Positions 1-10,500 of a stretch of 64,000 nucleotides of DNA are shown piece after piece (the stretch's first letter is position 1; every line of letters begins with the position of its first letter). The translations under genes were made by a program, and so were the position numbers. This DNA is from DATJPR01 sp963843525 (GTDB lineage: Bacteria > Bacteroidota > Ignavibacteria > UBA10030 > UBA6906), in contig CAWJKM010000003.1 in the NCBI GenBank assembly GCA_963843525.1, positions 186,001-250,000 on the forward strand, in the 5' to 3' direction. A model generated the notes under the pieces. The model ran no database searches and was not told the origin of the DNA. It saw only the letters and a program-made list of their open reading frames with translations.

Positions 1-1
1 G

Positions 2-2126
2 GTCATCCCTACAGGAGTCCGGATCAAGTATTTCTACGACCAGGGAGATTTCATCAGCAGTGCGATTGGCAGTGCCAGAGATTCGATTGTGATAGGGATT
101 TTCCTTGCGATTCTGGTGATTTTCGTGTTCCTCCGGAGCGTGCATATCGGATCGGTCGCCGTTATCACGGTCCCGGCGGTCTTCGCCACCACGACCCTCC
201 TGCTCTACGCGATCGGTTACTCCCTGAATATTATGACCCTGGGAGGCATCGCCGCCGGCGTCGGGCTCGTCATCGACGACAACGTGGTCATGATCGAGAA
301 CATCTTCAGGAACATGCGCTATGAACGGGAGAACATACGGCGCGCGATTGCAGAATCGATGAGAGAACTTCTTCCGGCGATTTTCGGCTCAAGCTTTGCT
401 TCAATCATCGTCTTCGTGCCCTTCGCCTTTCTCTATGGCGTCAGCGGGGGCGTTCTTCAAACCCCTGGCGGTCACGATGGCAATATCACTCGCCGTCTCC
501 ATGGTCTATTCGTTGACGTTTGTGCCGCTGCTTTCCGAGTTGTTCATCCGTGAACGCGACGTGGCGCTGGAGATCGCCCGAGAGGAACGGTCTAAACACA
601 CCATCGCGAGAATATACGATGCGGTCCTGAGGGTTCTCCTGAAACGCAGTTATCTCGGACCGGTTCTGGTCCTGGTCGTCCTCGTGGGCACGCTTCTCCT
701 GTATTCGAACATCGGTAGTGATTTCATGCCAAGAATGGATGAAGGTTCGTTCGTCCTGGACTACACATCTCCCCCGGGGACGTCTCTGGACGAAACCAAC
801 AGGATGCTGGCGCACGTCGAGAAGATCATCATGTCGATCCCCGAAGTCGATTCGTATTCCCGCAGGACCGGGACACAGATGGGGTTTTTCATCACTGAGC
901 CGAACACCGGCGACTTCCTTATCCGCCTGAAGGACAAGCGCGCGCGTTCCGTGTTCGACATCATCGACGATGTGCGGCAGAAAGTGGAATCCACCGAGCC
1001 GGCGCTCCGGATTGATTTCATGCAGGCCATGCAGGATCTTATCGGCGATCTCACCACCGAGCCCGCACCGATTGTCATCAAAGTGTTCGGGCCGAACCAG
1101 GATGTGATCGAGGGGAAGGCGCGCGAAATTGCCGGCCTCATTCAAACCATCCCCGGCGTTGTGGACGTGTTCAACGGCATCGTGATCAGCGGCCCTTCGA
1201 TCGTCGTCCATCCCGATCCGGTCTTAACGGCTCGTGCCGGTCTTACGATGGCGGACGTGCAATCCCAGCTGCGGACGGTCATGGAGGGAAGTGCGGACAC
1301 GTATGTGCTGAAGGGGGAGAAACTGATCGGAGTGCGGGTCCGCTACCCGGACCAGTTCCACAGCATGCTTGAGGACATCGAGGGAGTGCGTCTGAAATCT
1401 GCGAATGGTTTCTACGTCCCCCTGAACACCGTCGCGCACGTGGAAGTGCTGAAGGGTCAGAGCGAGGTGGACAGGGAAAACCTCAAGCTCATGGTTCCGG
1501 TGAGTGCGAGGATTACCGGAAGAGATCTCGGGACAACGATCACCGATATCAAGAAAACCCTCCAGGCCAATCTGGTGATGTCGCAAGGTGTCACGTATAC
1601 CTTCGGCGGACAGTATCAGAGTCAGCAGGAATCATTCCTGAGTCTGCTTTATGTGCTGATCGCAGCTTCCCTCCTCGTGATTGCGCTTATGATCATCGAG
1701 TTCGAGAGCTTCTCTATCCCCGTTGCCGTATTTGCGACAAACCTCACCTCTCTCTTCGGCGTTCTCCTTGCGCTGGTGATCACCGGGATCACCTTCAACA
1801 TCTCCAGCTTCGTAGGCATGATTATGATGGTGGGGATCGTGCACGAAAACGGCGTCTTTATCGTCCACATGATCCAAGAAATCGGCACGAAGAAGGGCTT
1901 CACGGTTGATGCGATCATCGAGGCATGCAGGGTGAGGGCACGGCCGATCCTGATGACGACCTTTGCCGCAGTTTTCGCATTAATGCCCCTGGCGCTCGGC
2001 ATTGGCGCAGGGGCGCAGATGCAGCAGCCGTTGGCCGTCGCCGTCATCGGCGGTTTCCTGCTCTCGAGCTTCCTGTTGCTCTTCGAGCTACCGACACTCT
2101 ATGTATTCCTGAAGAGAATCAAGTAG
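2..2126 (+). CDS. RND efflux permease, C-terminal ~two thirds, with a frameshift
   Basis: This is an inner-membrane proton-driven efflux permease of the AcrB/CzcA superfamily. The window cuts off its N-terminus. About 707 residues remain of the usual ~1040. The first frame (from base 2) carries the end of the first periplasmic region and a run of membrane helices, including the GxxxxxxIDDNVVMIEN segment typical of RND helix 4. The second frame continues with GAFFKPLAVT, the second periplasmic domain and the last six helices. The frames are joined by a +1 shift in the five-G run at 446-450: removing one G gives an uninterrupted family-like protein. This is either a sequencing error or a broken gene. 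Substrate (metal or hydrophobic drug) cannot be decided from this part; the nearby two-component system and PepSY protein would fit envelope or metal stress. Confidence 0.85.
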
Positions 2127-2161
2127 CGTCCAGGGGCAGAGGCACCGATTCGCGATCCGGC

Positions 2162-2635
2162 TTACCGGGTCTTCATGCCCTTTCGTTGGATGGCCCCGTC
2201 TGCATTCATCACGATCTCCCGCCGGATCTTGCCCTTCCCAATCGTCGCTTCATACGTCGTGTTCGGCCCTCGGGTCACTCGTTCGATTCGTCGTACCGGG
2301 GTGCCGGCGAAATTCTCCTTCAGGGTCTTTTGGACAGCCGGGGGGATCTGGTCGGGTAGGACCGTTTCTTCGATCTCCACAATGTTCCCCGCGCCCGTGT
2401 ACAAGAGATCGCGGTGGATGGACCCTTCCACACTCTGAATCTCGAAGAAGCGTGTGCCGTTCTCGGTCTCGCGCGCGAAACCCCTGATGACGGCGTGAGG
2501 ATACGACGACTGAAACGCTGAGAGAACCGCCGCGGGGACATCCTTGCGACCGATCGTTTGTTCTCCCTGTCCCCTGGCTCCCGACGCAAGGACGAGGAAC
2601 ACAATGGCGACGCTGAGGTTTTGGCGGGTTTTCAT
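2162..2635 (-). CDS. Secreted PepSY-like protein
   Basis: A 157-aa protein with an N-terminal signal peptide (a basic start followed by SVAIVFLVLASGARG), so it is periplasmic or exported. The mature part has two similar ~60-residue units, each starting with a helix (VPAAVLSAFQ, IPPAVQKTLK) followed by strands, as in the PepSY-like fold (DUF2874/PF11396 type). The start at 2635 is chosen because AAGGAG lies about 7 nt upstream; a longer reading frame exists but lacks this site. It faces the RND gene tail to tail, and the two-component genes lie 90 nt upstream on the same strand. Small PepSY proteins next to sensor kinases are common in envelope or metal-response loci. Exact function unknown. 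Confidence 0.65.
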   Translation of the reverse strand: MKTRQNLSVAIVFLVLASGARGQGEQTIGRKDVPAAVLSAFQSSYPHAVIRGFARETENGTRFFEIQSVEGSIHRDLLYTGAGNIVEIEETVLPDQIPPAVQKTLKENFAGTPVRRIERVTRGPNTTYEATIGKGKIRREIVMNADGAIQRKGMKTR

Positions 2636-2724
2636 ACTGGTGCTCCTTGAGGTGATTGAGGATAGCTGCTTCGTCCTCAAGGTACCGATTGAATGTGGAA
2701 TGACGATGAAAATGATCTCGTGAG

Positions 2725-4113
2725 TTACCGGGAAGGGACGGCGGGAACGGGGAGGCGGAGGGTGACGGTTGTTCCGGCACCCTGCTGACTGGCAATGGAG
2801 GCCGATCCTCCGTGGAGTCTCATGATCCCCTCCACGATCGCGAGCCCCAGGCCGGTTCCGCGCCCGAGCGTGCGCGCCTCATCCGATTGGTAAAATCGTT
2901 GAAACACCCGCGGAAGGTTTTCGGTGGCAATGCCGATGCCGCAGTCGGTCACCTCGAGGATCGCTGCGTTATCGGCACTTGTCAGCGTGCAGGTGACTCC
3001 GCCGCCGTCCCGGGAGTACTTGACGGCGTTGTCGAGGACGTTGAGCAGAACACTCTTCATGCGTGCCGGGTCTGCAGGGATTTCCACGGGATGTTCGATG
3101 TGCACATCGAACCGGAGATGTTTCCGTTCCGCGGCGCCCTTCAGGAGGTGCATGCACTCGATCAGGAGCTCGTCAAGCCGGACCGGCACGCATTGCAGTT
3201 GAATCGCGGCGGCATCCAGCCGTGCGAGGATCAACAGGTTTGCCGCCATCGAGGAAAGGTGTTCCACTTCGGTGAGACAGGTGGCGACACTTTCCTGGAC
3301 GAGGTCGTGGTCGGTGGATCGTTGGGCGAACTCGAGTTCGCTGCGCATGACCGTGAGCGGGGTCTGAAACTCGTGCGAGGCGTCGGCCACAAATTGTCGC
3401 TGCGCCCGGAATGCGACGTCGAGACGTTCAATCATGGTGTTGAAGGTGAGCGCGAGCTCCTGGACCTCGTCGTGGGCGCGGGGGACGTCAAGCCGCCGGT
3501 GCAGCGTACTGGCGGTGATCCTCCTGGCTGTGTCCACCATGGTGGTTAGGGGCCGGAAGGCCGATCGGGTGATGAGGTACGCGGCGAACCCGGTCACCGC
3601 GAGCAGGAAAGGGATCGCGGTGAAAAGGAGCAGACGAAGGCGAGCGAGATCTTGTTCGATCCCATCGAGTGGGGCTGCGATTTCCAGGATGTAGGTGAAT
3701 CGGTCTTCGACGTCGAGCGGGACCCAGAGGCAGAGGTATTCAGACCCGCCGAGAGAGAACACCACACTTCGTGCGCGTCCCGCTGGTAACCCGGAAGACG
3801 GATGGGCAGAAGACAAAGCCAGCAAAGAATCATCGAGAACCGCCCTCCCTATCGTGTCAAGCACCCGATAGCGCACCCGCGTCAGACCTTCCGTGCGGAT
3901 ATCGTCCAGGTCCCTCCGTACCGGGAAGAGATGCTCCGTGCGTTGTTCTTCGATTTCCGAGTGGAGTTTCCCCACGTGACTCTCGAGGCGGGCCCGGAGG
4001 TTCGACATCTGTTCGTCACGCACCGCACGATAAATCACCCACCCGAACAGCCCGAGGACCACGCCGAAGAGTACTGTGTAGGCCAGGATGATGCGGATCT
4101 TGATGGTGAGCAT
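2725..4113 (-). CDS. Membrane sensor histidine kinase
   Basis: A 462-aa class I sensor kinase of the CusS/QseC layout. Two membrane helices (about 8-28 and 160-182) enclose a ~130-residue periplasmic sensor region. HAMP follows at about 183-235, then HisKA with the phospho-acceptor His247 in DASHEFQTPL. The HATPase_c domain holds the N box (LLNVLDNAVKYS), G1 (DCGIGI) and G2 (GRGTGLGLAI). It lies 4 nt downstream of the response-regulator gene, so the pair is one transcript. With an RND permease and a PepSY protein adjacent, a role in controlling efflux is a reasonable guess, but the signal is not visible from the sequence. Confidence 0.93.
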   Translation of the reverse strand: MLTIKIRIILAYTVLFGVVLGLFGWVIYRAVRDEQMSNLRARLESHVGKLHSEIEEQRTEHLFPVRRDLDDIRTEGLTRVRYRVLDTIGRAVLDDSLLALSSAHPSSGLPAGRARSVVFSLGGSEYLCLWVPLDVEDRFTYILEIAAPLDGIEQDLARLRLLLFTAIPFLLAVTGFAAYLITRSAFRPLTTMVDTARRITASTLHRRLDVPRAHDEVQELALTFNTMIERLDVAFRAQRQFVADASHEFQTPLTVMRSELEFAQRSTDHDLVQESVATCLTEVEHLSSMAANLLILARLDAAAIQLQCVPVRLDELLIECMHLLKGAAERKHLRFDVHIEHPVEIPADPARMKSVLLNVLDNAVKYSRDGGGVTCTLTSADNAAILEVTDCGIGIATENLPRVFQRFYQSDEARTLGRGTGLGLAIVEGIMRLHGGSASIASQQGAGTTVTLRLPVPAVPSR

Positions 4114-4117
4114 GGAT

Positions 4118-4795
4118 TCAGGGTCGACGATCAGAGAAGATGTATCCGGCCCCCCGGACGGTGTGGATCAGCGGGACATCGAATTCGCGGTCGATCTTCT
4201 GTCGCAGGAACTTCACGAAAGTTTCGATGACGTTGCTCCGGGGCTCGAAATTCATGTCCCAGACGTGTTCGGAGATGGTTTCACGGGAGAGGATGCGGCC
4301 GGGATTCATCATGAACAGCTCGAGGAGGGAGAACTCTTTTGCGGTGAGAGAGACTTCGACGCCGTCCCGCCGGACTTCGTGTGTGTTGGTATCGAGCCGA
4401 AGCCCGAAGCGTTCGATGACGGCGGAGCGGACGTCGGTCTGGCGTCGGGCGAGTGACCGGATGCGGGCCAGTAGTTCCCCGCTGTGAAACGGCTTCGGGA
4501 GATAATCGTCGGCCCCGCTGTCCAGTCCTTCGATTCGGTCTTCCACCTCGCCCAGCGCTGTCAGCATCAGGATCGGGGTCAGGACGCCGTCACGGCGAAG
4601 ATGAGAGCATGTCGTCAGCCCGTTTTGACGCGGCAGCATCCGGTCCAGAACGATCACGTCATACGGATTGATCTTCGCAAGCTCTTCGCCGGCAATCCCA
4701 TCAGGCGCGAAATCGACGGCATACGTCTCCGCCTTCAGGTTCTTCGCGATTGCTTTCGCAACGCGCTCGTCGTCCTCTATGAGCAGGATCCTCAT
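4118..4795 (-). CDS. OmpR/PhoB-family response regulator
   Basis: A 225-aa transcriptional regulator. The receiver domain starts directly with MRILLIEDD, has the acidic pair at 8-9, the phospho-accepting Asp51 (VIVLDRMLP) and the conserved lysine in LPKPF. The C-terminal winged-helix domain ends with the typical VIETFVKFLRQK...HTVRGAGYIF segment. An in-frame GTG 12 codons upstream is possible, but ATG at 4795 gives the standard length and start. It is first in the two-gene operon with the kinase at 2725-4113. Confidence 0.93.
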   Translation of the reverse strand: MRILLIEDDERVAKAIAKNLKAETYAVDFAPDGIAGEELAKINPYDVIVLDRMLPRQNGLTTCSHLRRDGVLTPILMLTALGEVEDRIEGLDSGADDYLPKPFHSGELLARIRSLARRQTDVRSAVIERFGLRLDTNTHEVRRDGVEVSLTAKEFSLLELFMMNPGRILSRETISEHVWDMNFEPRSNVIETFVKFLRQKIDREFDVPLIHTVRGAGYIFSDRRP

Positions 4796-4877
4796 GTCCA
4801 GGATAATGTACGTCTCCAATATGAAGATCACATGAAAAGGACTTTACTGACGTGCCTGGCGTTCCTCTGGAAGGGTA

Positions 4878-5891
4878 TTACTGGGATGAAACCTTCGCGT
4901 GGGACTTTTCCACCGAAAGTCTTGCGCCCAGCGCAGCGATGAGATCGCTGATTCCTTCCCCGGTCGGAGCGGAGATGCGATGCAGGGTGGTCCGGCCGAA
5001 TCGGAGAGAGGAGAGGCGCTTCCGCCCGGCCTCATCGACGGCGTCCATTTTTGTCAGGGCCACCAGTCGCGGTTTCTTTATCAGTGTCTTGTTGAAGGCT
5101 TTGAGTTCACTCAAGAGGACTTCGTAATCGGCCTTCGGATCAGGGTTGGTTGCATCGAGGAGGAAGAGGAGGATCCGTGTCCGCTCAACATGCCGCAGGA
5201 ATTGGACCCCGAGCCCTTTCCCGCTGTGAGCGCCTGCAATCAGGCCGGGTATGTCCGCGACAACAAAACTTGCTCCCTCACCCACTTTGACGATCCCGAG
5301 GTTGGGAACGAGAGTAGTAAACGGATAGTCGGCGATTTTTGGCCGTGCAGCTGATATGACGGAAATCAGCGTGGATTTCCCCGCGTTCGGAAGACCGACG
5401 AGACCGACATCCGCGAGGAGTTTGAGTTCGAGTTCAAGCTCCGCTTCTTCGCCTTCGCCGCCCAGTTCGTACTGTCGAGGCGCCTGGTTTATCGCCGTGG
5501 CAAAAGCAGCATTTCCCCGTCCACCCCGTCCACCGCGAACGATCACGAACTCCTCCCGGTCGCTAACCAGATCGGCGCGAATCTCTCCTGTTGCAGAATC
5601 CCGGACTGTCGTCCCCACCGGGACCTGAAGCACAATGTCTTCTGCGCTCTTTCCGGTTCTCTTCGAACCAAGTCCATGCTCGCCGCGATTCGCTTTGTAG
5701 TCTCTTTTATAATGAAAGTCGAGAAGAGTCGTGAGCTGGCGGTTGGCCCTGATGATGATCGAACCTCCGCGCCCTCCGTCTCCCCCGTCCGGGCCGCCCT
5801 TGGGGACAAACTTCTCCCTTCGAAAGCTCACACAACCAACGCCGCCGTCGCCGGCTTTGACCGTAATCTGGGCGGTATCGATGAATTTCAT
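4878..5891 (-). CDS. obg: GTPase Obg/CgtA
   Basis: A 337-aa ribosome-associated GTPase involved in 50S maturation and stress control. Residues 1-158 form the glycine-rich Obg fold (GDGGVGCVSFRREK, GGPDGGDGGRGG). The G domain follows with G1 GLPNAGKS (166-173), switch region TT, G3 DIPG (213-216), G4 as TKMD (280-283, in place of NKxD) and G5 SAPTGEG. There is no C-terminal OCT extension. Its ATG overlaps the stop of the upstream unknown gene (ATGA at 5888-5891), indicating translational coupling. Confidence 0.96.
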   Translation of the reverse strand: MKFIDTAQITVKAGDGGVGCVSFRREKFVPKGGPDGGDGGRGGSIIIRANRQLTTLLDFHYKRDYKANRGEHGLGSKRTGKSAEDIVLQVPVGTTVRDSATGEIRADLVSDREEFVIVRGGRGGRGNAAFATAINQAPRQYELGGEGEEAELELELKLLADVGLVGLPNAGKSTLISVISAARPKIADYPFTTLVPNLGIVKVGEGASFVVADIPGLIAGAHSGKGLGVQFLRHVERTRILLFLLDATNPDPKADYEVLLSELKAFNKTLIKKPRLVALTKMDAVDEAGRKRLSSLRFGRTTLHRISAPTGEGISDLIAALGARLSVEKSHAKVSSQ

Positions 5892-7548
5892 TCTGCTTGC
5901 TCCTCATCTTCCCGGACAAACCATCGACGGATGGTGTCTGTAAACTGCATGACATCCGCCGCATAAGGGTTGAGACGGTTGATTTCCAGTAAGTCGCTGA
6001 GGTAAACTGCGGCTTCACGCCACGTGGAGAGCCTATTGACCTCCTGCACCGTAGCGTCGAAGTAAGCGACATTTCCGTGGAATAAGGAATTCGCCAGACT
6101 CGTTCGCACATCGGGGGGAAAGGAGAGTGATTCCACAATCGTCGGAGGTTGGGCCGCAATGGGGCCCGGCAGAAGAACCTCCTCCGGTTGATCGGCGTGA
6201 GGAGCTTGATCTTCTTGCTCCGCGGGCGGTATTGATTCTCCAGCTTCTGAAATCGTCTCTTCGGCCGGAGGCAGGTCAAATATCGGCGACTTCTCCCCGG
6301 ATGCTTCTGTTGCGTGGGGAAGTCGAGAAGGAGAGAGGGGCGTTCTTCATCCTCGACGACAGGAGCCGGAGATTCCGTTGTTGTCTCCTGTTCGATCGTT
6401 GGGCCTCCGGGGAGCTGAACATCGGTCGGGGGTATCGCGGGGATATCTGAGTGTACCTCCTCTATTGGTTCAGCCTCTACAGTCGGCGGAGGCCCACCGG
6501 CCTCAACCCCTTCCGGAAATTGCTCAACGACGTCGGGTTCGTCCGGTGATCCCGGTTCTTCTACCTCAAGTGTCACGGGAACAGTCGCCAGTTGTTCTTC
6601 TTCGGCAGGGGGTACGGACGTTTCAGACTCCGTAGCGGTCGTCGCCGGAGGTAAACTCTCCTCCAGGGCATTTTCCTGCTGGCTTCCGGTGGCCGGAGGC
6701 ACAGCGGGCGGGAGCTCTTCGCCTGGAAGCTGGGGAGTTTCGAAGGTGTCAATCTGCGGAATGCTCTCCGGCAGCGGAGTCGGAGTCAATATGGCGGTCT
6801 CGCTGACCTGGAGGTCTCTTACGAGAGTCGCGATTTCAGCGAAATCCAATGCAGTCTTGGAACGAATCCTCGCAATGGATTTTATGTAATCCCGGAGGAC
6901 TGTTTTGTCCTTGTCTTCGAGAAAAGCAAGGATCGCCTCTACAGGAACGGTGTGCCCCTGATCTCCGGGTTGAGCGAACCATCTTGCCATGGGGGCCATG
7001 AGCCGGGCAAATTCATCGGGATCATGCTGGCGAATTGCCGCATCGTCGATCATGTCGATGGCGTTCTGGAACCGGGGGAGGGTGATCGTATCGGTGCCCC
7101 GTAATGCACGCATCAGGAGGCTGGGGAGATACCGGTATTCAGTGGCCGCCGACAATCGTATTTCGAGGATATCAACAGAGACCGATGTCGAACCTCTGAA
7201 CACCTGCCCGGTGAGCGTGCGGCGCGGCCGGCACACATATCGTCCCTCGAACTGCACTGCATCCCGCACGGTTTTCTCCAGGGTCCCCCCTTCGAAGACC
7301 ACGAAGGGAAGTACAGATTTCACGGTTCCGCGGACGATTCGATTCCCTTGCGCGGACGGAGAAATCGTCTGCGACGTCAGGTTCGTGGTTTTCCACTCCT
7401 GGACGACTCTTTCCAGTGCTTCCGCCTTGCACCATGCAAGAGCAGCCGGCGAGAGGAAGGCCGCAAGTTCATGCACCATGATGCTCTTCCGGCCGAGGAG
7501 GGATTCAAGAGCTGAAGAGCATTTTCGTTCAATGAATTCTTCGATCAT
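5888..7548 (-). CDS. Unknown protein with long P/E-rich linker, frameshifted
   Basis: Not a family I recognise. The N-terminal ~245 residues look globular, with alternating helices and strands and no signal peptide. A ~230-residue linker very rich in Pro, Glu, Thr and Val follows, then a ~80-residue helical tail ending in RRWFVREDEEQAE. The linker and tail are in different frames: at the four-C run 6295-6298 (GGGG on the coding strand) one base is missing, after which a reading frame (IFDLPPAEETISEAGE...) continues the same composition to a stop overlapping obg. Repaired, the protein is about 553 aa. Its start overlaps the TPR gene stop (ATGA, 7545-7548). The coupling suggests joint production with the TPR protein and Obg. 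An adapter or scaffold is a guess only. Confidence 0.6.
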
Positions 7549-10500
7549 TGTGCGTTTGGGGTCTTCTTCAAGACGAGTTTTACACGGTCAATTTCCTTCT
7601 TTGCTGCAGCCTTGAAGGTTTCGTCGATTCCCGACCGGTCGATAATCTGTTTGTACATGAGCAGGGCCTGATCGTAGCGGCCCATCTTTTCATACGATTG
7701 GCCCGACATATACAGGGAGTTGGCCGTCCAATCGATTTTTCCCTTCTTCGTGACGAGGTACGGGACCTTCAGAAAATCGAGAATCGCCTGTTGATAGTCT
7801 CCCTTGTTGTAGTTTGCTTCGGCGATATAGTAGCGGATTTCTCCCTCGAGGTCGCTGCCGGCCTGGTCCAGAAGTCCCTGAAGGTGGAGTACGGCCTGGT
7901 CATAAAAGCCAAGGCGATCGTAGAGAATGCCGATATCGATCTTCTTATCGAAGCTGTCGTCGTTGTTCGGATAGAGCTCGAGATATTTTCGGGTGAGGGC
8001 GAGCGCGGCGTCATACACCCCCGCCGCCTGATACGTCTCGATGAGATTGTTCATCGCGAACGGGAGAAGGGAAGGATCCGGCTTGGGGTCGTCGACAACG
8101 ACACGAAAGTGTTGGATTGCCAACGGCCATTTCTCCGCATCGTAATACAGGGTCCCGAGGGCAAAATGCGCCCGTGGGATGATTTCCGCATCGGGATGAT
8201 CTTTGATCAGTTCTTCGAGCGTCTTCGTGGCTTCTTCTCTCTTCCCGAGTGACTGAAGCGATTTCGCGATCCAGTACTGGGCCGTCGGGGCCGAAGGCGT
8301 GTCGCCGAACTTGTTGGCAACATCCTTGAAGGCTTTCAATGCGTTTGCGTAGTTCTCTTTCCTGTAGAAGTAGCTGCCGCGCTCCAGCTCAAAGGAGCCT
8401 TCCTCCTCGTCAGTTTTGTCATACTTCGACTTGAACAGCGCGATATCCCGGTCCGCTCCGGCAACGTCATTATTCCTGAAGCGCGCGAGGATAACATGCG
8501 AGTCGTAGAACCTCCTGTCTGCTTCATCCTGAGTTTTTTGCGCCAGGGCTTGAAACTGGCGGATTGCGTCGGCATAGCTTGCATTTTCGAAGAGCAACAT
8601 TGCTACATCACGCGTGGCGGCTATCCCCGGAGATGCCTTCTCCGCCTCCTTGAAATATGCTGTTGCCGTCTCCGTCGCTCCCTCTCCCTTTGCGATCATC
8701 CCCAGAAGCATGTATGCCTGACCCGCGAGTGTTTGTTGCGGACCGCCGGCCAGAATCTCAAACAGATGGGCCTTTGCCTCGGCGATCCTGCCTGTCGCTT
8801 GCTCAGCCCGTGCCAGACCGAGGAGCAGGGCGGGGTCCGGTCCCCCATCATTGAGAGGGTCCGCTTCCTCCTTGCGGACCAGCCCGGTGTAAAAGCGAAG
8901 CGCCTCGTCCGGCTTCCCGGCGGACATGAGGGATGCGGCGAGGCTCGATGATGCGTCGTCTGCAACCGTTGCATACGCGAATTGCTCTTCGAGCCGGCCG
9001 AACAGGTCGGCGGCCCGGGAGAATTTCCCGCGCTGGAGTTCAGCAGCCCCAAGGTCATGGAGCAGGACTGCGGCATGGCGTCCTTCAGGATCGAGTGCCA
9101 GGTACTGTTCCCCCGCCGCGATCATGGAATCGGCCAGCCCGGCGCTCTCGTAAATGACCGCCGAATGGTACAATGCCTCCCTCGCGGAGGGCGACCGGGT
9201 TGATGATCCAATGATATCGCGGAAAACATCCAGTGCCGACTGGTTACTGTCGGCGTCTTCCAGGAGTTCCCCGGTATGGAAGAGCATTGTGTCGCGGAAC
9301 GGCGACTCTCCCGCAGCGGTCAACGCCGCACGTGCATTGGCGGGAGATGTTGCCCGCAGGAAGAACAAGGCAAGCGTTGCAGCTTTCGCGCGCGGGTCGG
9401 TATTGTAGGTCTGCAGGAAGGTCTGATAGGCATCGATCGCGCGCGCACGATATTTTTCGTCCTTTTGCGCGAGAAACTCGTACGACCGCGCACGCATATA
9501 CAGGGCGTTCACGAACCGATCATCGGTCATCCCGCTGTTTATCGCATCGGTAAACTGTGCGGCCGCAGCCTGATAGTTCTTGAGATCGCTGAAATAGATG
9601 TCGCCAAGCTTATAGGAAAGTCCGATCCGGTCCTTCGCTCCGACAACATCGCCCACCAGGAGGGCAAGTCGTTCCAGGCCTGCGTCTTTGTCTTTTGCTT
9701 CGAAAATCTCTATGGAAGCAATCTCACTGTCGGCCCTCGCATAGTAGTCCGACGCGGGGAAGCGTTCCAGGAGATCGCGATACAAGGTGAGCGCGCGATT
9801 GTAGTCCTTCATCTGTTCATAACATCTTCCTGCCGCCCACAACGCATCATCGGCAAGCCGCGACTGCGGATATCGTGAGGGCAGGTTCTCGAATTCCGCG
9901 GATGCCTTTCTGAAATCCTTCAGGTGCTTGTCATAGATGGTCGCAATATGATAGAGCACCCGGGGGGCGGAGGGACTGTCGGCATTCTTGTCAAGGAACG
10001 TTTGATAGGCCTGTACGGCCGACTGGAGATTCTGCTGGTCTTCGGCGTTGCGGGCCAGACGGATCATGGCACGATTGCGGAAGAGCTCCGCTTTCTCAGA
10101 ATGCAGGAGTTTCTGACATGCGTCATTCGACACTTCGTACTGTTTTGCCCGGCTTGCTGTCAGGGCGAGAGCCCAGAGGGCCTCGGGGGTCTTTTCTTCG
10201 TCCGGGAATGCAGCGAGAAATCGTTGATAGGAGACGACCGCCGATTTATAATCCTTCTGCCTGGCTTCACTTTTCGCGACCCCCATCATTGCATCGCGGA
10301 GAAGGGTGGAATCGGTGGGGGATTTGATCGAAAGCGCCTTCCTGTAATTCTCTTCGGCGTCCTGGTACCGGCCGTTATCCGCAAAAAGTTTCGCGAGATT
10401 TACGTATGCTCCCTGCACAGCAGTGGAATTCTTGTACGTCTTGATGATCTCCTGATAATTTGCCTGGGCCTGGTCCGACTTGCGGGTAGCCGCATTGATA

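Noticed and set aside
5707..6294. Continuation of the unknown P/E-rich protein in its first frame into obg
   Set aside because: Beyond 6295 the composition becomes Arg/Ser-rich and overlaps obg out of frame; the other frame continues the acidic linker and stops at the obg start.
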